A DNA stretch of 64,000 nt from Paludibacter sp. (GTDB lineage Bacteria; Bacteroidota; Bacteroidia; Bacteroidales; Paludibacteraceae). The notes beneath the pieces are model-generated. The model was not told the DNA's origin. It made no database searches and saw only the letters and a list, made by a program, of their open reading frames with translations. Below, one piece after another: positions 1 to 9,690 of the stretch. Both the position numbers and the translations under genes were made by a program. Position 1 is the stretch's first letter. The number at the start of each line of letters is the position of its first letter. The stretch covers positions 248,001-312,000 of the forward strand of contig JAQVAV010000001.1 in the NCBI GenBank assembly GCA_028690665.1, read 5' to 3'.

Positions 1-80
1 TTCGTAAAACAATAAATGGAAATACCCGGAATATCCTCAAAAATGAAGGCTACGAAAAATCTAAAAATAATATCAAATTT

Positions 81-1535
81 ATGTACAAGCTAATCAATAA
101 AATCAAATTCAACACAGGTATTTTCATTTTTCTTCTGTTTTTCTCTGGCTGTGGAGATAATTCCGGAACAGGATGGACTCCGGCTGATCTTCCCAATGAT
201 TCAACAGAAGAAGAAGAAACGAATGATTCCCTTGGAATACATACCTATAAAGCACCCTTATATTGGAGTGTATATGAATATGCCTGGGTAGCCGAACAGG
301 CAGGTGCGAATAATATTGACATCTCCGAAGGAGAATGGGACAGAATAATCAACTGGGTGGCTGATAACCTGAAACCTTACGGTTACAACATGATTTGTAC
401 AGATGGATTTTTGGCCATGTTAGCCACCGATGATTCAGGATATATGACACAATACGGAAGTATGAATCTGAAAACTTTGATCACTAAATTAAAAGCTAAA
501 GGATTAAAGTTAGGGATTTACGACAATCCATTGTGGATTCACGGTTCTCTCGACACGAAAATTGAAGGTACTGCTCTGACTTTTCAGGATTTGCTGTATG
601 ACGAATCGGACATAAACGATGTTTTATATCCAAATAACAATGACATTTTTACATGGATTGTGCCAAGCCACAAAGGTGCAAAGGAGTATATCGATGGTTT
701 TTTTAAACATTATAAGGAATTAGGTGTGGAATTCATTCGTATGGATTTTCTTTGTTTATTCGAAAGTGCAAGTGGTGCTGGTGGAATGCCGAGCAAAGGC
801 TACGGTCGCAAAAACTATCAACTGGCATTTGAATATATTTGCGAAGCAGCTAAAAAGTACGGAATTTTTACTTCATTAGTCATGCCGAACCTATTTGAAG
901 ATGCCGAAATAGAAAAAAAATACGGCAATATGGTACGTATAGTAGCCGACACTTTTGGCGGAGGTTGGGATCATGTTTCTGGACGTTTGAGGGGAAATGT
1001 TTATGATGGCTGGCCTGCCTGTCATAACCAGTTCGACGGATTTATTCACTGGTCGCACATTGCCGGACACGGAAAAGTGATTATGGATGGAGATTTTATC
1101 CGTTTAAATACGCTTTCGAATGATAATGAAAAACAGTTTTCCATTTCGTTGCAGTTGATTGCCGGAGGACCGGTGGCCGTGGCGGATCAATACAACACCA
1201 TTAAAACCGGAGATCTGAAATTTTACCAAAACGAAGAAATGCTTGCTCTGAATACGGATAAATTTGTAGGCAAACCATTGTCAGAAAGTTTAACCGATGC
1301 AAAAAGCCAGATATGGTATGGACAAATGAGCAATGGCGACTGGATTATCGGGTTATTTAACCGGGAAGACAATTCTCAGTATCGCTCCATAAAGTTTTCT
1401 GATTTAGGCATAACTGGCAAAATGAATGTTCGCGACTTATGGAAACATGTCGACGAAGGAGAAACAGACAATGTAAGTGTAACATTAGAATCTCATAGTT
1501 GTAAAATTGTAAAATTGACAACTCCAGATAATTAA
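81..1535 (+). CDS. Secreted lipoprotein, clan GH-D (GH27/GH36-like) alpha-glycosidase candidate
   Basis: A 484-aa predicted lipoprotein. It starts with a signal peptide ending in the lipobox-like FSGC (Cys24), then a short acidic linker and a TIM-barrel-like body. The pattern GVEFIRMDF puts a candidate nucleophile at Asp222. RIVADTFGGGW puts a candidate acid/base at Asp290, echoing the RxxDD-W pattern of GH27 enzymes. The residue roles are inferred from motif resemblance, not alignment. Next to a SusF-like gene and a dextran locus, an isomaltodextranase-like role on alpha-1,6-glucan is plausible, but alpha-galactosidase cannot be excluded. The frame is open back to the window start; this ATG is chosen because it gives a clean signal peptide. 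The next gene follows after 35 nt, suggesting one operon that begins outside the window. Confidence 0.6.
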   Translation: MYKLINKIKFNTGIFIFLLFFSGCGDNSGTGWTPADLPNDSTEEEETNDSLGIHTYKAPLYWSVYEYAWVAEQAGANNIDISEGEWDRIINWVADNLKPYGYNMICTDGFLAMLATDDSGYMTQYGSMNLKTLITKLKAKGLKLGIYDNPLWIHGSLDTKIEGTALTFQDLLYDESDINDVLYPNNNDIFTWIVPSHKGAKEYIDGFFKHYKELGVEFIRMDFLCLFESASGAGGMPSKGYGRKNYQLAFEYICEAAKKYGIFTSLVMPNLFEDAEIEKKYGNMVRIVADTFGGGWDHVSGRLRGNVYDGWPACHNQFDGFIHWSHIAGHGKVIMDGDFIRLNTLSNDNEKQFSISLQLIAGGPVAVADQYNTIKTGDLKFYQNEEMLALNTDKFVGKPLSESLTDAKSQIWYGQMSNGDWIIGLFNREDNSQYRSIKFSDLGITGKMNVRDLWKHVDEGETDNVSVTLESHSCKIVKLTTPDN

Positions 1536-1570
1536 CAACCAATATCTCTATAATTTAAAATTAAAACATT

Positions 1571-2965
1571 ATGAAAAAAAATTACAAATTCATTCCTTTC
1601 GGAATCTTCGGAATGTTCATGTTCTTGTTTTGTGCAACATCAGCAAATGCTGCAAGTTCTACCCTCTATGGTTTAGGAACCGCCTTTGATCAATGGGACA
1701 GTAATAGTGGAATTTCAATTTCAGAATCAGAAGTATCCGGAATTTTCGTTTTTGAAAAAGAATTATCATACAATGGCGATAATAAACAATTCAAATTCAC
1801 ACTTTCACAGGGAAACTGGGATGCAGTTGATTACTTCATTCCAAGTGTAGTAGATTATAACGGAAACGTTCAACTTATCAGTGATGCCGGAGAATATGAT
1901 ATGACTATTTGTTCGCAAACTGCAGGCAATCTGGAAGACCATTTCTGGGGTATTAACGCGCTGACTAACGGCATTTACCGTATCACGGTTAATACAAATA
2001 CAAACAAACTCAGTGTGGAGTTAATGGAAAGCAAAAGCTCTCCACTTTACATCGTAGGAGATGCCGCATTATGTGGTTGGGATCCACAAGCCGCTTTCGA
2101 ATTGTATCAGAATGGTAATATATATACTTACACCGGATACTTCAATCAGGATAATGAGTTTAAATTTTTGACTACACACGATTGGGGAAAATTAGAATTA
2201 AGAAACGGAAATGCAGATGCTTCTACAAATGAATATTTAGATCTTACTGCCGGAGGGGCTCTTGCTTTAAAATCCGGAGATAATGAAGATTATAAATTCA
2301 AATTAGCCGAATCCGGTAATTATAAGATTACCTGCGATATTGATGCCATGACTCTCAACGCGGAAAAAATAACTTATCAGGATGCTCAAATCAAATATCC
2401 AGCCTTATATCTTGTTGGAGATGCAACTCCAGGAGGATGGTCTACTTCTGCTGCAACCCCTTTGTGGCGTCAGGATAATGAAGCAAATATGTTTACTTAT
2501 TCAGGAAAAGTACAATTAACTGCTGGTAATTTCAAAATTACAGTTGCTCCGGGAAAAGGATTTGACAATAGTTATTTTTATTTTAAAGATGCTTCAGATG
2601 AAGGAAAAATCAGTACAGATGCAACAGATGACCGACAATGGACCATCACGGAAACCGGAGACTATACGGTCACCATTGACTTAAATGCCATGACTATCAG
2701 CACTGTAAAAGACGTATCAACAGCATACAATCCTACAGATGATTTTCCGGGAGTAACCATTCAGTCTGTAGATAAAACAATTAATATTTCAAATGCTTCC
2801 GGTACTACATTTTATCTCTACTCTGTTCAGGGAGAATTATTGAAAAAAATGCTAATAAATACATCCCTCCAACAATTATCAGCCGATCATCTGAATGCCG
2901 GCATTTATATCGCTCGTTTATCAAAAGAAGGTAAAACTAAAACATACAAATTATTACTTAAATAA
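1571..2965 (+). CDS. SusF/SusE-like starch-binding-type protein with T9SS sorting domain
   Basis: A 464-aa secreted protein. The signal peptide ends near ANA (residue 27) and is not a lipobox. An N-terminal beta domain (about 30-150) precedes two SusE/SusF-type carbohydrate-binding repeats, opening LYIVGDAALCGW (about 158) and LYLVGDATPGGW (about 282). The last 65 residues read like a type A T9SS C-terminal sorting domain: an NISNASG strand, the YSVQGELLKK turn, AGIYIARL and a terminal KTYKLLLK. The family role is binding alpha-glucan at the cell surface. Classical SusE/SusF proteins are lipoproteins, so the T9SS tail implies another export and anchoring route. It is last in the upstream operon and is followed by a terminator. 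Confidence 0.8.
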   Translation: MKKNYKFIPFGIFGMFMFLFCATSANAASSTLYGLGTAFDQWDSNSGISISESEVSGIFVFEKELSYNGDNKQFKFTLSQGNWDAVDYFIPSVVDYNGNVQLISDAGEYDMTICSQTAGNLEDHFWGINALTNGIYRITVNTNTNKLSVELMESKSSPLYIVGDAALCGWDPQAAFELYQNGNIYTYTGYFNQDNEFKFLTTHDWGKLELRNGNADASTNEYLDLTAGGALALKSGDNEDYKFKLAESGNYKITCDIDAMTLNAEKITYQDAQIKYPALYLVGDATPGGWSTSAATPLWRQDNEANMFTYSGKVQLTAGNFKITVAPGKGFDNSYFYFKDASDEGKISTDATDDRQWTITETGDYTVTIDLNAMTISTVKDVSTAYNPTDDFPGVTIQSVDKTINISNASGTTFYLYSVQGELLKKMLINTSLQQLSADHLNAGIYIARLSKEGKTKTYKLLLK

Positions 2966-3050
2966 AAAATAAATGCTAAATCAACCAGATCTTTCTTGAT
3001 ATTTAAATATTAAAAAGGATATAAGTAGGTTGTTGTTTGTTGCTTTCACA

Positions 3051-3085
3051 AGAGTGTCCTGAAATTTTGGGGCACTCTTTTTTTT
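3051..3085 (+). terminator. Rho-independent terminator after the SusF-like gene
   Basis: AGAGTGTCC pairs with GGGCACTCT (nine pairs, one G-U) around a 10-nt loop and runs into eight T. It separates the SusF-like gene from the regulator gene. Confidence 0.85.
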
Positions 3086-3147
3086 CACTTTCCTATATCC
3101 GGGCAATAATTTGGATTTGATAGTCTCACACAAATCAATAATTTCCC

Positions 3148-3155
3148 TATATTTG
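3148..3155 (+). promoter_or_regulatory. Candidate Bacteroidetes -7 box for the regulator gene
   Basis: TATATTTG matches the TAnnTTTG consensus 37 nt before the start codon, giving a short leader. No TTTG stands at the usual 19-21 nt upstream, so support comes from the -7 box and position only. Confidence 0.45.
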
Positions 3156-3192
3156 CGAAACTATTCTGTTATATTGAAAATTAAAATCCAAT

Positions 3193-4827
3193 ATGAAAAA
3201 AGGTTTTTTAATTATATTACTATCATTAGTTTCAATTTTTTATTCTTCGGCTAATAATGAACTGGACTCAATCTTAACAATACTGGATCAGACCATACAA
3301 AATAAAGACCTGTATATAAAGCAAAAGGAACAACGAATTGTCGACCTGAGACAACTGCTTAATATTTCCAAAATTACCCCGGAACAACAATATGACATTA
3401 ACAATAAACTTTATAACGAATACAAATCATTCATTCCTGATTCAGCAATTATTTACCTTCAAAAAAACATCCGGATTGCCACTCAATTAAATAATACCGA
3501 CTGGCTGAACGATTCCAAAATTGACCTTGCATTACTCTACTCCATAGCCGGAATGTTTTTAGATGCAGACAAATTATTAACTTCTATCAACACCCATGAT
3601 TTGCCAAACTGGTTGTTGCGCAAGTACTTCGATTCCTACAAACAACTTTTTTATTATTATCCGGCAAATCCGCTTAGCGAAAAGAACTATAAAATTTACA
3701 GAGATTCTCTGCTGACTCATATCGAACCCGAATCCAATGATTACAAAATAGTTTACGCTGAAAAACTTACACATTTAGGCGAATGTGAACAGGCGCGTAG
3801 CATATTACTACCCATGTTCAGAGAAGCCAAAGACGAAAACCACTGGAAAGCCGTACTGGCATTTGCCATTGGAGAGACATACCGGATTGACAGCAATTAC
3901 GAAATGCAAAAAAAATATTATGCTATTTCGGCCATTTCGGATATAAAAAATGTAATTAAAGAAAATGCTTCCATGCGGGCACTTGCCATGGCCCTGTACA
4001 AAACAAATGATGTTGAAAGGGCTTACAAATATGTACAAATCTCGATGGAAGATGCCATTTTTTCCAACGCCCGTCTTCGTACCATGGAAGTTTCACAGGT
4101 ATTTCCCATCATTGATAAAGTATACCAGCATAAAATGGAAGGACAGAAAAACAGGCTGGTTTTTTTGGTATTCTGTATCGGGTTACTTTCTGTATTCCTA
4201 ATTATTGCCGTCATTTATGTTTACGTTCAATTGAGAAGATTGGCAAAAGCCCGCCGGTCGCTGTCTGATGCCAATAAACAATTACAGGAACTGAATGCCG
4301 ATTTGCAAAACAGCAACCTGAAGATGAGCGAAATAAACAAAGAACTATCCGAAGCCAATCTATTAAAAGAAACTTATATCAGCCAGTTTCTGGACATTTG
4401 TTCCATGTATATCAATAAATTGGAAAAATACCAGAGTTCGCTCAATAAAAAAGCCATGGAACGTAAACTGGACGACTTGTACAGAATGCTCAGATCAAAA
4501 GACATGATTGAGGCTGAGCTGAAAGAACTTTACGAAATGTTTGATAATATATTTCTGCACCTATATCCTACTTTTGTTGAAGATTTTAATGATTTGCTAC
4601 TCCAGAAAGAACGTTTTGAATTAAAATCGAACGAACTGCTAAACCCGGAACTCCGGATTTTTGCCCTGATACGGTTAGGGATTAGCGATAGTTCTAAAAT
4701 TGCCGACTTTCTGCATTATTCCGCAACAACTATTTACAATTACCGCACCCGTGTTCGTAATAAAGCGGCTGTTCCAAGAGCCGATTTTGAAAAATTAGTG
4801 ATGAAAATTGGTGTAATTTCCAGATAA
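3193..4827 (+). CDS. SusR-like inner-membrane transcriptional regulator
   Basis: A 544-aa protein. It has a signal peptide or first membrane anchor (1-20), a helical TPR-like periplasmic region (about 25-315), one clear membrane segment (about 323-347, LVFLVFCIGLLSVFLIIAVI), a coiled coil (about 350-400) and a C-terminal helix-turn-helix region (about 490-544, with DSSKIADFLHYSATTIYNYRTR). This layout matches the SusR/DUF6377-type regulators found beside susC genes, which sense oligosaccharide in the periplasm and activate the locus. It lies between two terminators and directly upstream of the dextran susC. The ligand, probably isomaltooligosaccharide, is inferred from the neighbouring genes only. 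Confidence 0.75.
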   Translation: MKKGFLIILLSLVSIFYSSANNELDSILTILDQTIQNKDLYIKQKEQRIVDLRQLLNISKITPEQQYDINNKLYNEYKSFIPDSAIIYLQKNIRIATQLNNTDWLNDSKIDLALLYSIAGMFLDADKLLTSINTHDLPNWLLRKYFDSYKQLFYYYPANPLSEKNYKIYRDSLLTHIEPESNDYKIVYAEKLTHLGECEQARSILLPMFREAKDENHWKAVLAFAIGETYRIDSNYEMQKKYYAISAISDIKNVIKENASMRALAMALYKTNDVERAYKYVQISMEDAIFSNARLRTMEVSQVFPIIDKVYQHKMEGQKNRLVFLVFCIGLLSVFLIIAVIYVYVQLRRLAKARRSLSDANKQLQELNADLQNSNLKMSEINKELSEANLLKETYISQFLDICSMYINKLEKYQSSLNKKAMERKLDDLYRMLRSKDMIEAELKELYEMFDNIFLHLYPTFVEDFNDLLLQKERFELKSNELLNPELRIFALIRLGISDSSKIADFLHYSATTIYNYRTRVRNKAAVPRADFEKLVMKIGVISR

Positions 4828-4908
4828 CCAGGAGCAATCCTTTCTATATTTTTCAACAGGGGAGAAAGGATTCAAACGAGTTATACTCATATAGTTAACA
4901 ATGCTATA

Positions 4909-4940
4909 AGTCTATATTTTATCTATATAGACTTTTTTTG
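4909..4940 (+). terminator. Rho-independent terminator after the SusR-like gene
   Basis: AGTCTATAT and ATATAGACT form a perfect nine-pair stem with a 7-nt loop, followed by seven T. Confidence 0.8.
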
Positions 4941-4963
4941 TTATTATGTTGTTTCTACATTTG
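4937..4963 (+). promoter_or_regulatory. Candidate promoter of the dextran susC operon
   Basis: TACATTTG (4956-4963) is a full match to TAnnTTTG. The nearest TTTG (4937-4940) is only 15 nt upstream, shorter than usual, as could occur at an activator-dependent promoter. Confidence 0.4.
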
Positions 4964-5024
4964 TTTTGTTATTATGCTCAATTTAAAAGCTCAACAAGAA
5001 ACTTAAATTTAATTCTTATCCATC

Positions 5025-5126
5025 ATGAAAGTCACTAAACAACCGCCCTGTTTTATGCCATTCCGGCATTTTATTTTTTCTTTCCGGAAATATTTTTCAA
5101 ATATATTCAAGTCAGAAAACAATTAA
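5025..5126 (+). CDS. Possible 33-aa leader ORF upstream of susC
   Basis: ATG to TAA encodes 33 residues starting MKVTKQPPCF, rich in Phe, Lys and Arg. It lies inside the presumed susC leader and overlaps a small hairpin and T-rich stretch. There is no homology evidence. It is listed because a translated leader could couple to attenuation, and it may be chance. Confidence 0.25.
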   Translation: MKVTKQPPCFMPFRHFIFSFRKYFSNIFKSENN

Positions 5127-5174
5127 CGCTTAATCTAAATTCAATAACTTTTAAATATAAAATTTAAATACAGA

Positions 5175-8162
5175 ATGAGAAACATGTTTAAAGTAAAGTA
5201 TTCCTCTTTGTGGCGTATTTTTCCGATTATAGCATTAATAATGCTGAATTCAGGAATTCAGGCGCAAAGTACAAAAACAATTACAGGAACAGTTGTCGAC
5301 TCCAATGGAGAAGCAATTATCGGAGCAGCAATTGCCGTAAAAGGAACAACGCAGGGAACCATCACCAATTATGATGGAAAATTCGCGTTACAAGCCAGTT
5401 CTAATGCGACATTATCAGTTTCCTACTTAGGATTTGAAACAAAAGAAGTTTCGATTCAAGGGAAATCTGATTTACGCATTATATTAAATGAAGACAAAAA
5501 AGTGCTCGACGAAGTCGTTGTTATCGGTTATGGAGTCGTCAAAAAGAAGGATTTAACCGGAGCTACCGTATCCGTCGGTAGTAAAACACTGAAAGACAAA
5601 CCTGTGGCCAATATAGCAGAAGCCCTTCAGGGACGTGCAGCCGGTGTTATGATTACCAATTCGGGTGCCCCAGGAAGTAATAGCACCATCCGTATTCGCG
5701 GTTTGGGTTCTATAAACGACTGCTCTCCCCTGCTCGTTATTGATGGCGTACCTACCGATTTGGGACTGAATTCTATCAATCAAAACGATGTGGAAACAGT
5801 CGACATATTAAAAGATGCTTCTGCTACGGCTATTTACGGTTCACGCGGAGCTAACGGGGTAGTACTTATCACCACTAAAAAAGGAAAAAATGAAAACGGG
5901 AATATCTCGTTCAGCGCAAATGCAGGCATACAAACCTCTACCGGAGCACCACAACTTTTGAATGCAAGTCAGTTCGCCTCGCTTCATAACGAAATGATGC
6001 TGAATGCCTCACAACCTCAGCGACCTGACTTTGCCGACCCCACTCTTTGGGGAGAAGGTACAGACTGGTACGATGCTTTGATCCAAACCGGAAACATGCA
6101 GAACTATTCTCTGTCATATTCAGGAGGCAGCGATAAGTCAAACTATTATGTATCGGGGAGTATTTTCAATCAGGAAGGAATTGTCATCAATACCGACTAT
6201 CGACGTTATACTTTCCAGTTCAACAACGAAGCCAAGGTTCTGAAATGGTTGAAGCTTGGTAATAATCTCACTTTCAGCCACGATGTAAAACAAAGTGGCG
6301 ATTATGATATTCTTTCAACATTAAAAGCCCTCCCTACACAGGACATTTACAATGAAGATGGTACTTATGCCGGCCCCGGCGACCGGGCTATATGGTACGG
6401 AGACATCCGCAATCCGATAGGTACAGCCACAATAGACAAAAACAAAACCACGGGATATAATCTTTTGGGGAATATTTATGGAGAAATTAATATTCTAAAT
6501 AAAGTTATTTTTAAAACAGTGGGAGGAGTCGATTATAAAGACTGGAACTCTACCTCTTTCGTGCCGAAATATGACTGGACACCAATAGCAGTGCCTTACT
6601 CATCGCGCGGCGAATCATGGAATAAAAGTATTACCTATTTATGGGATAACACAATCACTTATATGGATACTTTCGCTGAAAAACACAGTATTAATGTAAT
6701 GCTCGGTTCGAGTGCCCAGAATAATGTGTACCAATATATTTCAGGCAGTATTAAATCTTTCTTGTCAGATGATTATAACCAGTTGAACAACGGACTGCTT
6801 GATCCTCAGATAGGCGGTAGCCAAAGTGACTGGGCATTACTTTCGTTCTTCGGACGTGCCAATTATAACTACGACAACAAATATCTCCTGACCGCCACTG
6901 TCCGCAGGGACGGAACTTCACGCATTGCTCAAAACAACCGTTGGGGTACGTTCCCGTCTTTCTCCGCTGCATGGCGATTTACGGAAGAACCTTTTTATAC
7001 TAAAAACGATCTCTTCAGCGATGGAAAATTACGAATCGGTTACGGGGAAACAGGAAATCAGGGTGTTTTGGATACTTACGCCGCCATTACTCGTTTAAAA
7101 ACAGCACAATACGTTTTCAACGGGAAACCGGTATCAACATTGTATCCGCTGGTTATGCCCAGCACAGATATTAAATGGGAAAGCGTGAAACAATGGAACA
7201 TAGGTTTGGATGCGTCACTGTTCAAACAACGGGTAAACGTTACTATCGACGCTTATATTAAAAACACAAGCGACATGTTAGTATCCATGGCAGTGCCTAT
7301 CACTACAGGATATTCCGATATTTACACACCACAAATTAATGCCGGACAGGTACAAAACAAAGGTTGTGAATTTTCAATAACTTCCCACAATTTTACCGGT
7401 AAATTTGAATGGACAACTGACGCCAATGTTTCTTTCAATAAGAATAAAATCATTGAATTAGATGGAGATGTACCTATTTATTACGGTTATCAGACACATA
7501 CTGTCGGGAAACCGGTAGGTGCCTTCTACGGATATGTGACAAACGGTATATTCCAAACACAGGAAGAAGTCGACAATTACGCATTGCAGATTGCAGGCGG
7601 TACAGCTCCGGGCGATATAAAATTCAAAGATTTGGACAATAACGGAATAATCAACGAGAACGACCGTACTTATCTCGGCAATCCTACTCCATCATGGATA
7701 TTCTCCATGAACAATACCTTTAATTATCAAAATTTTGATTTGCAGATTTATTTTCAGGGAGTTGCAGGAAACCAGATATACAATGCCAACCGGGTAACGC
7801 TGGAAGGAATGTCAACCGTAGTAAATCAATCGGTTAAAGTATTAGACCGCTGGACAGGAGAAGGCACAAGCAATACCATGCCACGGGCGGTGTATGCTGA
7901 CCCGAATAACAATAACCGTAATTCCGACCGGTTCATTGAAGATGGTTCATATTTGCGATTGAAGAATGTTACTTTAGGATATACTTTGCCAAAAAATCTT
8001 TTATCAAAAGCTTATATTTCGAGTGCCAGATTCTATGTGTCGGGACAAAATCTATATACCCTGACTAAGTATTCGGGATTCGACCCGGAAGTATCGGGTG
8101 TTGATTCCGGAAACTATCCGCTTACCCGGACAATGAGTGTTGGTCTTGATATAAAATTTTAA
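5175..8162 (+). CDS. SusC-like TonB-dependent transporter (dextran locus)
   Basis: A 995-aa outer-membrane transporter importing oligosaccharides with its SusD partner. Visible in order: signal peptide ending IQAQ (about 31), a carboxypeptidase-D-like regulatory domain (about 35-115, TGTVVDSNGEAIIGAAI), the TonB-box-like LDEVVVIGYG (about 112-121), a plug (about 125-235, with GLGSINDCSPLLVIDGVP and KDASATAIYGSRGANGV) and a 22-strand-type barrel ending in a terminal Phe. Length fits the family. susD follows after 20 nt. An alpha-1,6-glucan substrate is inferred from the GH66 gene in the same operon. Confidence 0.95.
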   Translation: MRNMFKVKYSSLWRIFPIIALIMLNSGIQAQSTKTITGTVVDSNGEAIIGAAIAVKGTTQGTITNYDGKFALQASSNATLSVSYLGFETKEVSIQGKSDLRIILNEDKKVLDEVVVIGYGVVKKKDLTGATVSVGSKTLKDKPVANIAEALQGRAAGVMITNSGAPGSNSTIRIRGLGSINDCSPLLVIDGVPTDLGLNSINQNDVETVDILKDASATAIYGSRGANGVVLITTKKGKNENGNISFSANAGIQTSTGAPQLLNASQFASLHNEMMLNASQPQRPDFADPTLWGEGTDWYDALIQTGNMQNYSLSYSGGSDKSNYYVSGSIFNQEGIVINTDYRRYTFQFNNEAKVLKWLKLGNNLTFSHDVKQSGDYDILSTLKALPTQDIYNEDGTYAGPGDRAIWYGDIRNPIGTATIDKNKTTGYNLLGNIYGEINILNKVIFKTVGGVDYKDWNSTSFVPKYDWTPIAVPYSSRGESWNKSITYLWDNTITYMDTFAEKHSINVMLGSSAQNNVYQYISGSIKSFLSDDYNQLNNGLLDPQIGGSQSDWALLSFFGRANYNYDNKYLLTATVRRDGTSRIAQNNRWGTFPSFSAAWRFTEEPFYTKNDLFSDGKLRIGYGETGNQGVLDTYAAITRLKTAQYVFNGKPVSTLYPLVMPSTDIKWESVKQWNIGLDASLFKQRVNVTIDAYIKNTSDMLVSMAVPITTGYSDIYTPQINAGQVQNKGCEFSITSHNFTGKFEWTTDANVSFNKNKIIELDGDVPIYYGYQTHTVGKPVGAFYGYVTNGIFQTQEEVDNYALQIAGGTAPGDIKFKDLDNNGIINENDRTYLGNPTPSWIFSMNNTFNYQNFDLQIYFQGVAGNQIYNANRVTLEGMSTVVNQSVKVLDRWTGEGTSNTMPRAVYADPNNNNRNSDRFIEDGSYLRLKNVTLGYTLPKNLLSKAYISSARFYVSGQNLYTLTKYSGFDPEVSGVDSGNYPLTRTMSVGLDIKF

Positions 8163-8182
8163 TTAAAAACATAAAAACAGAT

Positions 8183-9670
8183 ATGAAAAGGATATTATAT
8201 ATAATCACAATCTTTTTTGCAGCACTAGCAACTTCATGTTCCGGATATTTGGATAAATCTCCTTATGAAGATCCCGGAGCTGAAACCATAAACGACGAAG
8301 CAAGCGCCATAGCTCTCACCAATGCGGCTTACCAGCCTTTACAACGTCCTAAATTGTATAATATGCGTATATGGACTTTAGACATCATTGCCGGGAACAG
8401 TGAAGTCGGAGCCGGCGGCGGAAGCGATGGTATCGAAACTATTCAATTGGCCAATTTTACGGCCGATGCCGATAATTTTGCCACAATTGACTTCTGGAGA
8501 GGGCCAAATCCGGGAATTCTGTATTGTAACACGGTTTTAGCAAATGTACCGACAATGAATATCAGCGATGACATTAAAAACCGTTGTATAGGAGAAGCTA
8601 AATTTTTACGCGCTCATTATTATTTTCTGCTGGTTCAGTTGTACGGAGATGTGCCTCTGACCCTTACTCCTGCAAGTTCCAGCGATGACTTATATCCGAG
8701 AAGAGTTGGAAAAGATACCATTTATAATGAAGTTATTATTCCCGACCTGAAAGAAGCCATAAAATTACTTCCTACGCGCGAAGAATATGACGCTGAGGAC
8801 AAAGGAAGAGCTTCGAAAGGTGCTGCGTATGGTATGTTAGCTAAAGTTTACCTGACACGTTGTGAATACGACAGTTGTTTAACAATGTGTAATAAAGTAG
8901 CAGATTTAGGATACACACTGAATCCGGACTACAGCGACTGTTTCGGAGGAGAGGATAAAAACAAGAACACAGCCGAGTCATTATTTGAAGTGCAATATTA
9001 TGGAACAACAGATGCCGGATTTTGGGATGATGAAAATCAATCGTCATGGCTGAGTACTTTCATGGGACCACGTAATTCAGGCTTTGTTGCAGGAGGATAC
9101 GGCTGGAATCAACCTACTCAGGAATTTGTAGATCAATACGAAGACGGAGATGTGCGTAAGGACAAAACCATTTTATACGAAGGTTGTCCTTCTTTTGACG
9201 GACATCAGTACAAAGGCTCCATGTCCGGTACAGGATATAATGTCCGGAAATTTTTAGTTCCGGCTTCTATCTCAGCTGATTATAATACCTGTGCTGAGGA
9301 TTTCGTTATTCTTCGTTATGCCGATGTTTTATTAATGAAAGCAGAAGCTCTTAACGAGTTGGGACGTACTACCGAAGCAGAAGATCCGCTGTATGAAGTG
9401 CGTAAACGTGCCGGATTAACCAATAAGTCGGATGTAGAAGGACTAACTCAGGAAGAAATGAAGGAAAAAATTATTCATGAACGCCGCATTGAATTAGCCT
9501 TTGAAGGACATCGCTGGTTTGATATGATTCGTATCAACAACGGTCAGTATGCATTGGATTTTCTGCATTCAATAGGAAAAATAAATGCAACACGCAAACA
9601 TTTATTATTCCCGATTCCGCAAAAAGACATAGATTCAAACCCAAATCTTACTCAAAACACAGGCTATTAA
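8183..9670 (+). CDS. SusD-like glycan-binding lipoprotein (dextran locus)
   Basis: A 495-aa lipoprotein with the lipobox LATSC followed by SGYLDKSP, typical of SusD N-termini. SusD-family features include AKFLRAHYYFLLVQLYGDVPL (about 139-159), the TPR-like helices, FVILRYADVLLMKAEALNE (about 372-390) and ELAFEGHRWFDMIR (about 455-468). It caps the SusC barrel at the outer surface and binds glycan. It sits 20 nt after susC and 20 nt before susE in one operon. Confidence 0.95.
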   Translation: MKRILYIITIFFAALATSCSGYLDKSPYEDPGAETINDEASAIALTNAAYQPLQRPKLYNMRIWTLDIIAGNSEVGAGGGSDGIETIQLANFTADADNFATIDFWRGPNPGILYCNTVLANVPTMNISDDIKNRCIGEAKFLRAHYYFLLVQLYGDVPLTLTPASSSDDLYPRRVGKDTIYNEVIIPDLKEAIKLLPTREEYDAEDKGRASKGAAYGMLAKVYLTRCEYDSCLTMCNKVADLGYTLNPDYSDCFGGEDKNKNTAESLFEVQYYGTTDAGFWDDENQSSWLSTFMGPRNSGFVAGGYGWNQPTQEFVDQYEDGDVRKDKTILYEGCPSFDGHQYKGSMSGTGYNVRKFLVPASISADYNTCAEDFVILRYADVLLMKAEALNELGRTTEAEDPLYEVRKRAGLTNKSDVEGLTQEEMKEKIIHERRIELAFEGHRWFDMIRINNGQYALDFLHSIGKINATRKHLLFPIPQKDIDSNPNLTQNTGY

Positions 9671-9690
9671 CATACAAACACATTTGAACA

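Larger units (their letters stand above)
4828..5174 (+). other. Intergenic region: terminator, promoter and long susC leader
   Basis: This 347-nt gap holds the regulator's terminator, a candidate -7 box at 4956 and a leader of about 200 nt before susC. The leader contains a possible 33-codon ORF, a small hairpin ATGCC-attcc-GGCAT followed by a T-rich run (about 5050-5080) and the palindrome TTTCCGGAAA. The layout could allow leader-based control, but no known riboswitch is recognised. Confidence 0.5.

Noticed and set aside
1-15. Possible end of an upstream gene (FVKQ then TAA in frame 1)
   Set aside because: Only four codons are visible; any frame can end this way by chance.
3577-4214. Several 60-80-aa ORFs on both strands in the regulator gene
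   Set aside because: All overlap the SusR-like coding region and lack independent support.
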